This document shows positions 8,656 to 16,476 of a DNA stretch of 64,000 bases, one piece after another. Position 1 is the first letter of the stretch, and each line of letters opens with the position of its first letter. The stretch covers positions 436,855 to 500,854 of the forward strand of contig JAOSKV010000001.1 of assembly GCA_027493405.1 (NCBI GenBank), in the 5' to 3' direction. The notes under the pieces were generated by a model, which saw only the letters and a list, made by a program, of their open reading frames with translations, searched no databases and was not told where the DNA came from. This stretch comes from FEB-22 sp003105195 (GTDB taxonomy: Bacteria > Pseudomonadota > Alphaproteobacteria > Rhizobiales > Xanthobacteraceae). A program made the translations under genes and the position numbers.

Positions 8656-10296
8656 ATGCCCACGCTCGCGACCGCACTGCTGCAAGGCCTGAAGGACCAC
8701 GGCGCCCGGGAGATCTTCGGGATTCCGGGCGATTTCGTGCTGCCCTTCTTCAAGGTCGTCGAGGAGAGCCGGATCCTCCCGTACTACACGCTCAGCCACG
8801 AGCCCGCGGTCGGCTTCGCGGCCGACGCGGCGGCGCGCTTCAACTGCGGCCTCGGCGTCGCCGTGGTGACCTACGGGGCAGGGGCTTTCAATCTCGTGAA
8901 CCCGATCGCCGGTGCCTATGCGGAGCGCTCCCCCGTGGTCGTGGTGGCGGGCGCGCCCGGCGCGGGCGAGCGCGCGAGCGGCTTCCTGCTGCACCACCAG
9001 GCGCGCTCGATCGACACCCAGCTCGCGGTCTTCCGCGAGATCACCTGCGACCAGGCCGTGCTGACCGATCCCGCGACCGCGCCGGATGAGATCGCCCGCG
9101 TGCTGCGCAGCGCCCGCGAACGCTCGCTGCCGGTCTATATCGAGCTCCCACGCGACATGGTCGCCGCCAAGTCGGCGCGCGTGCCGGAGCTGCCGCGCCG
9201 TCCGGCGGCCGCGGACGCGCTCGCCGAATGCGCCGAGGAGATCCTGGCACGTCTTGCCAAGGCGAAGTCGCCCGTGATCGTGGTCGATGTCGAGGTGCGC
9301 CGCTTCGACGTGGAGGCGCGCGTCGCCGCGCTGGCGCGCCGGCTCGGCGTGCCGGTGGTCACCACCTTCATGGGGCGCGGCCTGCTCGCGGAGGCGCCCG
9401 AGGTGGTGCGCGGCACCTATATGGGTGCGGCCGGCGATGCCGCGATCACGGCCCTGGTCGAGAATGCCGACCTGCTGCTGCTCCTCGGCGTGATCATGTC
9501 GGACACCAATTTCGCGCTCTCGCGCCGCCGCTTCGATCCGCGCCGCACCGTGCTCGCGATCGACCGCGACGTGCGCATCGGCCACCACGTCTATCCCGGC
9601 ATTCCGCTCGAGGACCTGGTCGACGCCTTGCTCGCCCAGGCGAAGCCGCGGCGCGCGGCACCCAAGCGCCCGCCGCGCCGGCCGAGCCCCTATCCGCGCG
9701 GCCTCGTGGCCGACACCCGGCCGATCATGCCCTCGGACATCGCCTGCGCGATCAACGACCTGTTCGACCGCCACGGTCCCATGCCGATGGCGGCCGACAT
9801 GGGCGACTGCCTGTTCACCGCCATGGAGCTCGAGAACACCGCGCTGGTCGCGCCCGGCTACTATGCCGGCATGGGCTTCGGCGTCCCGGCCGGCCTCGGC
9901 ATCGCGGCCTCCATGCGCCAGCGCCCCATGATCCTGGTCGGCGACGGCGCCTTCCAGATGACCGGCTGGGAGCTCGGCAATTGCCGGCGCTACGGCCTCG
10001 ATCCCATCGTCGTGCTGTTCAACAACCGGAGCTGGGAGATGCTGCGCGTGTTCCAGGCCGAATCGAAGTTCAACGACCTCGACGACTGGAATTTCGCCGC
10101 CATTGCGCCGTCGCTCGGCGGCCACGGCGCGCGCGTGGCGACCCGCCGCGAGCTCGCCGAGGCATTGGAAGCCGCGGTCGCGCGTCGCGGCGTGTTCTCC
10201 CTGGTCGAGGTGATGCTGCCGCGCGGCGTCACCTCCAGGACGCTGGAGAAATTCGTCACCGGCTTCAAGGCCGCCCGCGAGCGCGCTGCGAAATAG
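8656..10296 (+). CDS. ipdC: Indolepyruvate/phenylpyruvate decarboxylase
   Basis: A 546-residue thiamine-diphosphate decarboxylase closely resembling Azospirillum IpdC along its length, which decarboxylates indole-3-pyruvate or phenylpyruvate to the aldehyde in the auxin pathway. Landmarks: FGIPGDFVLPFFKVVEES at the N-terminus, the cofactor-activating Glu in LSHEPAVGFAADAAAR, a central domain with TTFMGRGLLAEAPE, and the ThDP/Mg motif GDGAFQMTGWELGN...FNN. The start at 8656 matches the family's N-terminus. It appears monocistronic; no aminotransferase or aldehyde dehydrogenase is next to it. Confidence 0.87.
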   Translation: MPTLATALLQGLKDHGAREIFGIPGDFVLPFFKVVEESRILPYYTLSHEPAVGFAADAAARFNCGLGVAVVTYGAGAFNLVNPIAGAYAERSPVVVVAGAPGAGERASGFLLHHQARSIDTQLAVFREITCDQAVLTDPATAPDEIARVLRSARERSLPVYIELPRDMVAAKSARVPELPRRPAAADALAECAEEILARLAKAKSPVIVVDVEVRRFDVEARVAALARRLGVPVVTTFMGRGLLAEAPEVVRGTYMGAAGDAAITALVENADLLLLLGVIMSDTNFALSRRRFDPRRTVLAIDRDVRIGHHVYPGIPLEDLVDALLAQAKPRRAAPKRPPRRPSPYPRGLVADTRPIMPSDIACAINDLFDRHGPMPMAADMGDCLFTAMELENTALVAPGYYAGMGFGVPAGLGIAASMRQRPMILVGDGAFQMTGWELGNCRRYGLDPIVVLFNNRSWEMLRVFQAESKFNDLDDWNFAAIAPSLGGHGARVATRRELAEALEAAVARRGVFSLVEVMLPRGVTSRTLEKFVTGFKAARERAAK

Positions 10297-10348
10297 CGCG
10301 GCCCGTCACCGCAAACGTGTCGCCTTTGCGACAACTCGGACAGCGCTC

Positions 10349-10372
10349 TTGACCTGTCGGAGCTGTTCCGAC
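10349..10372. promoter_or_regulatory. -35-like box with perfect palindrome
   Basis: TTGACC (10349-10354) is followed directly by GTCGGA-GCTGT-TCCGAC (10356-10372), a perfect 6-base inverted repeat with a 5-base spacer. It lies about 100 bp upstream of the Tat-nitroreductase gene. A palindrome overlapping the promoter spacer is typical of a repressor or MerR-type site. No convincing -10 box was found, so the promoter call is weak. Confidence 0.35.
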
Positions 10373-10473
10373 GCGTGCGCATGGCTAAGCCGTCTTCTTA
10401 TTGATATTTCGCAACGCGGATCGTGGCCAGTTGCCGCCTCATATGTCTACGGGTGAATGCAGGGGAGGCGGCC

Positions 10474-11139
10474 ATGCGGAGGGGTTGGAATCGGCGTGAC
10501 GTGATCGTCGGCGTGTCCGCCGTCGCGGCCGCCGGCGTGGCGAGCGCCCCGCAGGCACGAGCCGCCCTTCAGCGCGTGGCGCTGCCGCCGCCGCGGAACG
10601 ACGGCGGATTGCCCGTCATGCAGGCGCTGATGCGGCGTCGTTCCACGCGCAGCTTCGCGATGCGGCCGCTCGATCCGCAGACGATGTCCGACCTGTTGTG
10701 GGCGGCCTTCGGCATCAACCGGCCCGAGACCGCCGACCGCACCGCGCCGTCCTGGCGGCATTCCATCGAGACCGACGTATATGCCTGCACGGCCGAAGGC
10801 GTCTTCGTCTACGAGCCGAAGGCGCATGCGCTCGCGCCCGTTCTCGACACCGACATCCGGGCCCGGACCAGCAGCATGACCTTCGCGGCCACCGCGCCGG
10901 TGGTGCTCGTCTATGCGGCCGATCTCGCGCGCATGGCGAAGGCGCCGCGCGAGGACCAGGTGCTCAATGCCCATGTCGACGCCGCCATTATCGGCGAGAA
11001 TGTCTATCTGTTCTGCGCTTCGGCTGGGCTCGCCACCGTCATTCTCGGCAGCATCGACCGCGCCGGCCTGCCGCAACGGATGGGGCTGCGCGTCGACCAG
11101 ATCGTGACCTTTGCTCAGCCCGTCGGCCACCCCGCGTGA
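10474..11139 (+). CDS. Tat-signal nitroreductase-fold (SagB/ThcOx-like) protein
   Basis: A 221-residue protein. The start at 10474 follows GGGGAGG (10462-10468). The N-terminus NRRDVIVGVSAVAAAGVASA followed by PQARA looks like a twin-arginine signal, although the hydrophobic residue after RR-x is Val rather than Phe. The mature part is a flavin nitroreductase fold: LMRRRSTRSF (phosphate contact), AAFGINRPE, and ENVYLFCASAGLATV near the C-terminus. Tat export would fit a protein that folds around FMN before crossing the membrane. It sits 108 bp before the Tat-signal E1 alpha gene on the same strand. Substrate unknown. Confidence 0.75.
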   Translation: MRRGWNRRDVIVGVSAVAAAGVASAPQARAALQRVALPPPRNDGGLPVMQALMRRRSTRSFAMRPLDPQTMSDLLWAAFGINRPETADRTAPSWRHSIETDVYACTAEGVFVYEPKAHALAPVLDTDIRARTSSMTFAATAPVVLVYAADLARMAKAPREDQVLNAHVDAAIIGENVYLFCASAGLATVILGSIDRAGLPQRMGLRVDQIVTFAQPVGHPA

Positions 11140-11247
11140 CACTCCCCGGGGGTGCAGCCGACGCAGGGCGCGACGACGAGGACGCAGTACCGCGTATCCG
11201 GGCGATCGCCCGGCAATGGACCATTCGCTTCGAAGGGAGGTCTGCAT

Positions 11248-12465
11248 ATGACTGCACGACACGACGTACTCGAGAAGGATTCGCGGGACCGGCGCGAGCC
11301 GGCCGCGACGCGGCGAACGTTCCTGCGCGGCATCGCCGGCGCAGGAGCGGCGGTCTCGCTCGGCAGCCAGGCCGCCTGGGCCGACGGCGAGATCGGCTTC
11401 TGGGCCAAGGATCTTGGGCCCGATCAGCTGATCCACATGTACACGACGATCCAGCGCATCCGCTGGTTCGAGCGCACCTGCGCCGACAAGATGCTCACCG
11501 AGCCGAACTATCGCGGCTACAACCACTTCTATGTCGGCCAGGAGGCCGTGGCGAGCGGCGTCTCGGCGGCGCTGAAGAACACCGGCGGCATCATGGAGGC
11601 CGATCTGGTCTTCAGCACGCACCGGCCGTCCGGCCATGCCATCGCCAAGGGCGTCGACGTGCGCAAGATGGCCGCCGAATACGAGTTCAAGGCGACGGGT
11701 CTGAACAAGGGCTATGCGGGCGAGATGCACATCGCCGACAAGTCGGTCGGCTTCATGGGCGCCGACGGCATGATCGGGCCCGGGCCGGTGATCGCCACCG
11801 GATCGGCCTTTGCGATCCGCGCCCGCGGCAGCAAGCAGGTGGTGGTGAACTACGGCGGCGACGGCACCTATGCGACGCCGCACTTCCACAGCACGCTCAA
11901 CAACGCGGCCCTGCTCAAGCTGCCCTTCATCTACGTGCTGGAGAACAACCTCTATCACCAGTACGCGCACTACTCCTATTCCTGCCCGATGAAGGACATT
12001 GCCGTCGCCGCCAAGACCTACGGCATCCCCGGCGTGGTGGTGGACGGCCAGGACGTCGTGCAGGTCTACAACGCGGCCAAGGAAGCCGTGGAGCGGGCGC
12101 GGGCCGGCGAGGGGCCGACGCTGATCGAGGCCAAGACCTACCGCTACTACAATCACTGGGGCGCGCCCGGCGCCAAGCCCGGCGAGCTCGGCGCGTTCGG
12201 CTACGATCCGCTGGCCATCACCTCGTTCCGGCCGGAACGCGAGCTGCGCGCCTGGATGTCGCGCGATCCGGTCGACATCAGCCGCAGCACGCTCATCGCC
12301 TGGAAGGTCTTCGACCGCGCGAAGGCCGACGCCATCGAGGCGGCGGCGAAGCAGGAGATGATCGACGCCTTCGCCTGGGCCGACAAGCAGCCGACCGCCA
12401 AGCCGGAGGACGGCCTGAAGCACGTCTTCGTCGAGGGCGAGGTCGCGGCACGCCAGTTCGGCTGA
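11248..12465 (+). CDS. Tat-exported E1 alpha of 2-oxoacid/acetoin dehydrogenase type
   Basis: A 405-residue thiamine-diphosphate E1 alpha subunit. The ATG at 11248 has a strong AAGGGAGG upstream. Residues 22-45 form a canonical Tat signal: TRRTFLRG, a hydrophobic run, and cleavage after AWA (45). The mature part has the E1 alpha landmarks: RIRWFERTC, STHRPSGHAIAKG (active-site loop), GEMHIADKSVGFMGADGMIG, and the ThDP motif GGDGT...VLENN. Cytosolic PDH/AcoA relatives have no signal peptide, so periplasmic location is unexpected. It is followed by E1 beta copies and then cytochromes c; no E2 or E3 gene is nearby. The oxidised substrate (pyruvate, acetoin or another 2-oxo acid) is unknown. Confidence 0.85.
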   Translation: MTARHDVLEKDSRDRREPAATRRTFLRGIAGAGAAVSLGSQAAWADGEIGFWAKDLGPDQLIHMYTTIQRIRWFERTCADKMLTEPNYRGYNHFYVGQEAVASGVSAALKNTGGIMEADLVFSTHRPSGHAIAKGVDVRKMAAEYEFKATGLNKGYAGEMHIADKSVGFMGADGMIGPGPVIATGSAFAIRARGSKQVVVNYGGDGTYATPHFHSTLNNAALLKLPFIYVLENNLYHQYAHYSYSCPMKDIAVAAKTYGIPGVVVDGQDVVQVYNAAKEAVERARAGEGPTLIEAKTYRYYNHWGAPGAKPGELGAFGYDPLAITSFRPERELRAWMSRDPVDISRSTLIAWKVFDRAKADAIEAAAKQEMIDAFAWADKQPTAKPEDGLKHVFVEGEVAARQFG

Positions 12466-12497
12466 CCGCCGCGTCCCCGCAACGTCACGCTTGGCAA

Positions 12498-12959
12498 GAA
12501 TTGGAGAACGACCATGGCACGCAAGAGCTTCATGTACTCGGTCCTGGAGGCGGTTCAGCACGAGATGCGCCAGGATCCCAACATGATCTGGATCTTCGAG
12601 CTGACCGCGCCGGTGGCCTCCACGCCGGGGCGGCCGGTGATCAACCTGGAGCGCGAGTTCGGCCGCAAGCGGGTGGTCAACACCGGCATCGACGAGAACT
12701 GGATGGCGGGCTGCGTGCTCGGCGCCGGTCTCGCCGGCTCGCGGGCCGCGACCTACATCCCGTATCAAGGCAACTGCATGTGCTTCCAGATGCTGCAGAA
12801 CCATGCCGGCAAGCTGCGCAGCATGACGGGTGGCGACGCCGAGATGCCCGTGGTCTTCATCCTCGAGATGACCGGCCAGACGCCCGGCTTCGCGGGACAG
12901 CACTCGGACTACGAGATCGACACCTACTATGCCCACATCCCGGGGCTGAAGACGGTGGT
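12498..12959 (+). repeat. Duplicated 5' part of E1 beta, copy 1
   Basis: This 462-base stretch, from 16 bases upstream of the E1 beta ATG to codon 149, recurs at 14515-14976. I count three differences, all at synonymous third codon positions (Asn, Pro, Gly). Homology stops abruptly at GGTGGT on the right and GAATTGG on the left. Confidence 0.95.
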
Positions 12960-13140
12960 CTACGGAGGCGCGCCGATGTATCTCGCCGACATCCAGGATG
13001 CGCTGGCCGTGCTCGGGCAGCGCTTCGTCCAGATCTACGGCCAGGGCGAGAGTCCGATGACGATCACCGCACTCGCCCGCCAGAACTCGGCGCGGGTGCA
13101 GGTGAGGCGCGCCGCGCGCGGTACGATGGCATCGAAGTAG
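12514..13140 (+). pseudogene. Truncated E1 beta fused to an acyl-CoA ligase scrap
   Basis: The first 148 or so residues equal the N-terminal half of the full E1 beta at 14531. After LKTVV the frame continues into YGGAPMYLADIQDALAVLG and YGQGESPMTIT, which is the adenylate-forming acyl-CoA ligase/synthetase family signature region and has nothing to do with E1 beta. The last 18 residues are unrecognised. The 208-residue product lacks the E1 beta C-terminal domain and cannot be a functional subunit. It looks like a recombination scar or an assembly junction. An ORF caller would report it as an intact gene, which would be misleading. Confidence 0.85.
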
Positions 13141-13159
13141 GGGTTGCGGGGAGAAGGCG

Positions 13160-14514
13160 GGGAACAGGCATTTGTTTCGTCAAGAACAAGGTCATGTGCG
13201 TCCCAACTCAGGATCGAGTGAGGAAATCAAAACAGAAGCTGTTAAGAACACTCACAAGGTAAAGGTCCGCGCTTACGGAGTGTGTAATCCCTGTCCACAG
13301 CGTAATCGTGGCAAAGGCATTAGGCGGCAGAATCGCCGAAATACAGGTTCGTGAGTCTGTACTTCGTGCAATCTCACGGAACGCAAAACGATAAGTTCTG
13401 TACCATTCTGCGTAGTGTCGGTTGCCGAGAGATTGTCTTCCCTCCGCCTCATTCACCCAGTATTGCGCTTCCCTGTAATTAGCATCGAACTGGTGAATCA
13501 TCTTGCCTTCGTAGAGTGGCAATCCATCATTCTCACGATTGAACAGATGCCGATCATTTGTTATGTGGAAGTCCTGGGCGAAACTCACATTCCATGTTCC
13601 TTGAATCTCTTCCCCCAATAATGGCAAATCATCGTAGAGCTTGGCCGCTATCTCGTAAGCTCCGTCGATCCTCAAACTCCATCACGCTCAGGCTATCCGG
13701 GGCTGAACCGCTCCAGCGACTTCCGCCGCATGTAGATCAGGTTCGCCGGATCAGCCAAGAACGCGGGCAGATCGCCCGGCGCGACGGCCACGCGCGGATT
13801 GAAGCGGAACGCCGCCCAGAAGCCGTCGCTCTGTGGCCCCTTCTGCGCGCCTACCAGCGCGAACTTGAACGAGTGGTGCACGCCAGGAAAAGAAGCGCTC
13901 GTTGCTGAAGCTGTAGAGGTACTGGATGTTGCCCTCGTTCAGCAGCATCTCGCGCAGGTCTTTGGTGCCCAGGTCGGAGTAGATGCCCGACGGCACCACG
14001 TAGCCAATCCGCCCGCCGTCCTGCAGCAGGCCGTACATGCGCTCCAGGAACAGCTTGTGCGTGGCCGTGTCGCCGCGCCCCTGGCGGGTGTAGTCGCCGC
14101 AGACGCGCACGTAGGCGGCGGTCTCCTCGATGGTGCGCGTCGTGGCCGCCCACTGCCCGGCGCGACGCGGGTCTTCCGCCTGCAGCTCCTCGATGCGCCG
14201 CTCCACCTGTCGCCGGTTTAGCTTGCTCTCGATGTCCGGGTCGAACTGGGCATAGAACTCGCGCAGGTCGGGCTTAGAATCTCCCAGGGCGGGTTGCCGA
14301 TGACGATGGTGAAGCCGGGGTTGTCCAGCGGCGCGCCGTCCGCGTCGAAGAACGCTTCGGGGAACTCGATCGCCCAGTGGAAGGGATGTGCCCGCGCCAG
14401 GTCGGAGAAGTGCGGCGCGAACGCGGCGTCGAACCGATCGGCCAGCGCGCGGGTCTGGGCGCTCATCTGGTCGTAAGTCGGGTGGCCGGTTCCCTCTGGC
14501 ACGGCAAACGGCTG
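13160..14514 (-). pseudogene. Degenerate Eco57I/type IIG-like DNA methyltransferase fragment
   Basis: Read in reverse from 14514, the pieces line up with the middle and C-terminal part of a large N6-adenine methyltransferase. HWAIEFPEAFFD and the catalytic motif IGNPPWEI come first, then THKLFLERMYGLLQDGGRIG and RFSP/DSLSVMEF. Further on are EIQGTWNVSFAQDFHITNDR, LPLYEGKMIHQFD, YRFAFREIARSTD and GTHMTLFLTKQMP. Joining them needs frame changes near 14275, 13890, 13695 and 13670, and crossing an in-frame TGA at 13208-13210. Both ends are missing. Bases 13160-13680 are clearly poorer in GC than 13690-14514, so the fragment may itself be mosaic. It is not functional as it stands. Confidence 0.8.
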
Positions 14515-14976
14515 GAATTGGAGAACGACCATGGCACGCAAGAGCTTCATGTACTCGGTCCTGGAGGCGGTTCAGCACGAGATGCGCCAGGATCCCAACA
14601 TGATCTGGATCTTCGAGCTGACCGCGCCGGTGGCCTCCACGCCGGGGCGGCCGGTGATCAATCTGGAGCGCGAGTTCGGCCGCAAGCGGGTGGTCAACAC
14701 CGGCATCGACGAGAACTGGATGGCGGGCTGCGTGCTCGGCGCCGGTCTCGCCGGCTCGCGGGCCGCGACCTACATCCCCTATCAAGGCAACTGCATGTGC
14801 TTCCAGATGCTGCAGAACCATGCCGGCAAGCTGCGCAGCATGACGGGTGGCGACGCCGAGATGCCCGTGGTCTTCATCCTCGAGATGACCGGCCAGACGC
14901 CCGGCTTCGCGGGACAGCACTCGGACTACGAGATCGACACCTACTATGCCCACATCCCGGGTCTGAAGACGGTGGT
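14515..14976 (+). repeat. Duplicated 5' part of E1 beta, copy 2
   Basis: Second copy of the 462-base segment, offset 2017 bases from copy 1 and in direct orientation. Here it continues into the full-length gene. Its left edge cuts into the methyltransferase fragment on the opposite strand. Confidence 0.95.
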
Positions 14977-15502
14977 GCCGTCCAATCCGACCGATGCCAA
15001 GGGCATGATGGTGTCGGCGCTGCGCGACCGCAACCCGGTGGCCTTCCTCTATCCGGCCGGGCTGCGCGACCTGATCGAGGATGTGCCCGACGAGCCGTAT
15101 ACGACCCCGCTCGACAAGGCGGCGATCCGCTCCGAGGGCAGCGACATCACCATCGTCGGCTCGGGCGGCGGCATGCCGGAGGTGCTCAAGGCAACCGAGC
15201 TGCTCAAGAGCCAGGGCATGAAGGTCGAAACCATCGATCTGCGCAGCCTCAAGCCGATCGACACCGCGACCATCGTGAACTCGGTGCGCAAGACCAAGCG
15301 CCTGCTCACGGTCGACCAGTCCTACTACACCCTGTGCCCGGGCGCCGAGGTGATCGCCCGCGCCGCCGAGAACGTGGACGGCGCCCGCTTCAAGCGCGTC
15401 GCCTTCCCGGACGCCCCGCCGCCGGCCGCACCCGAGATGTTCCTGTGGATGCGTCCGAATGCGGACCACATCGTCGCCGCCGCCAAGAAGCTGGTCGGCT
15501 GA
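14531..15502 (+). CDS. E1 beta of 2-oxoacid/acetoin dehydrogenase type
   Basis: The full-length (323-residue) partner of the E1 alpha at 11248. It shows the transketolase-like pyrimidine-binding half (NTGIDENWMAGCVLGAGLAG, YIPYQGNCMCFQMLQNHAGK) and the C-terminal transketolase domain (DITIVGSGGGMPEVLKATEL, VETIDLRSLKPIDTATIVNS). It has no signal peptide of its own. If the heterotetramer assembles in the cytosol it could be carried out by the Tat signal on E1 alpha. GGAGAA lies upstream of the ATG. In the original arrangement this gene probably followed E1 alpha directly. Confidence 0.87.
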   Translation: MARKSFMYSVLEAVQHEMRQDPNMIWIFELTAPVASTPGRPVINLEREFGRKRVVNTGIDENWMAGCVLGAGLAGSRAATYIPYQGNCMCFQMLQNHAGKLRSMTGGDAEMPVVFILEMTGQTPGFAGQHSDYEIDTYYAHIPGLKTVVPSNPTDAKGMMVSALRDRNPVAFLYPAGLRDLIEDVPDEPYTTPLDKAAIRSEGSDITIVGSGGGMPEVLKATELLKSQGMKVETIDLRSLKPIDTATIVNSVRKTKRLLTVDQSYYTLCPGAEVIARAAENVDGARFKRVAFPDAPPPAAPEMFLWMRPNADHIVAAAKKLVG

Positions 15503-15576
15503 CAAGATCGTGCCGGCCGCGGGCGGAGTCGCCGCCCGCGGCCTCGACCACACCGAGCGGAACGGGAGCGCCCTCA

Positions 15577-15891
15577 ATGGAAGTCAAGACAGTCGTGGAA
15601 GTCGAGATCGAGGCGGGCGAGGAGGCGGCCGCCCGTTGCGAGAACTGCGGCAGCACGAGAATCCACCCCGCGCGCGTGCGCACCGCCTTCTGGGACGAGG
15701 ACCGGCTGGTCGTCATCGAGGACATTCCGGCGCTCGTCTGCGAGACCTGCCACGAGCGCTACTTCGACGACGCAACCGTCACGGTGCTCGACCTCATGCG
15801 CGGCGACGGCTTTCCGGCCGAGCGGGCGCGCCGCGAGATCAACGTCCCGGTCTTCTCCTTCGACGACCGCCTGGTCCCGAGGGGGTCATGA
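15577..15891 (+). CDS. YgiT-type zinc-ribbon protein
   Basis: A 104-residue protein with two Cys pairs, CENCGS and CETCHE, about 36 residues apart, forming a zinc ribbon like the N-terminal domain of MqsA/YgiT antitoxins. The helix-turn-helix DNA-binding part of MqsA is absent and no MqsR or DUF4258 toxin gene is adjacent. Its stop overlaps the start of the cytochrome c gene (ATGA at 15888), so it belongs to the E1/cytochrome unit. Its role there is unknown; metal or redox handling is a guess. Confidence 0.7.
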   Translation: MEVKTVVEVEIEAGEEAAARCENCGSTRIHPARVRTAFWDEDRLVVIEDIPALVCETCHERYFDDATVTVLDLMRGDGFPAERARREINVPVFSFDDRLVPRGS

Positions 15892-16442
15892 TCGCGCCTC
15901 GGTCGCTCGCCGCGGCCATCGGCCTCACGCTGCTCGCAGCGGCGCCCGCCCATACGCAGAACGACGAGCGCTTCATGCCGAAGGGCGGCAAGACCCTGTT
16001 GCTCGAGCTGGTCGGCGACGACCTCGCGGAGCTGCGCCGGATCGCGACCGCGAAAGGCAGCGAGGCGGAGTGGGGCGAGCTTCTGGGCCCGCGCCTGGCG
16101 GCGCTCGGCGAGAAGGAGCGGCGCACGCTGGTCGCCTACCTGGCGGTCAACGCGCCGGTGCCGGCGGACGCCCTCGCCGCAGTCCGCTCGCCGGCCGATG
16201 CCGCGAATGTCCTGCCGCGCGACGGTCGCGACCTCGCCTGGAACGAGTGCCAGTTCTGCCACTCCCTGTTCACGAGCCACCTGACCCAGGATCGCGACGT
16301 GCGGGCCTGGCTCAACATGTTCCAGTCTCCCTTCCATCGCGAGATGAAGATGACGGTACGAGAGCGCGAGGAGTTCGCCCGCTACTCGGCCATCAACATG
16401 CCGATGAAGACCGAGGACGTCCCGCCGGAGCTGCGCTTCTGA
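15888..16442 (+). CDS. Mono-haem c-type cytochrome, paralogue A
   Basis: A 184-residue exported protein. The signal peptide is about 23 residues (ending PAHTQ) and a single haem-binding CQFCH lies near residue 120, preceded by LPRDGRDLAWNE. A conserved PFHREMKMTVREREEFARY segment follows, with a His (and Met residues in SAINMPM) that could be the sixth iron ligand. It is similar over its length to the next gene. The predicted place is the periplasm, the same compartment as a Tat-exported E1 alpha, so it is a plausible electron acceptor. That pairing is inference. Confidence 0.8.
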   Translation: MIAPRSLAAAIGLTLLAAAPAHTQNDERFMPKGGKTLLLELVGDDLAELRRIATAKGSEAEWGELLGPRLAALGEKERRTLVAYLAVNAPVPADALAAVRSPADAANVLPRDGRDLAWNECQFCHSLFTSHLTQDRDVRAWLNMFQSPFHREMKMTVREREEFARYSAINMPMKTEDVPPELRF

Positions 16443-16476
16443 GCCCGGAAGCCGGCCGCAGCAAAGGACCAGAGCC

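Noticed and set aside
8503..10125. N-terminal extension of the DUF1801 gene at 8047
   Set aside because: The extension is antisense to ipdC and lacks any domain; the ATG at 8502 gives a normal protein.
10447..12936. Open frame of 829 codons on the - strand
   Set aside because: Runs antisense to the nitroreductase, E1 alpha and E1 beta genes, which have clear motifs; His/Asp/Arg/Gly-rich shadow.
12960..14514. Transposon or insertion sequence explaining the E1 beta duplication
   Set aside because: No transposase, terminal inverted repeats or short target duplication were found; the direct repeat is 462 bp of coding DNA.
15577..15891. MqsRA toxin-antitoxin pair
   Set aside because: Only the zinc-ribbon half is present; no toxin gene is adjacent and the HTH domain is missing.
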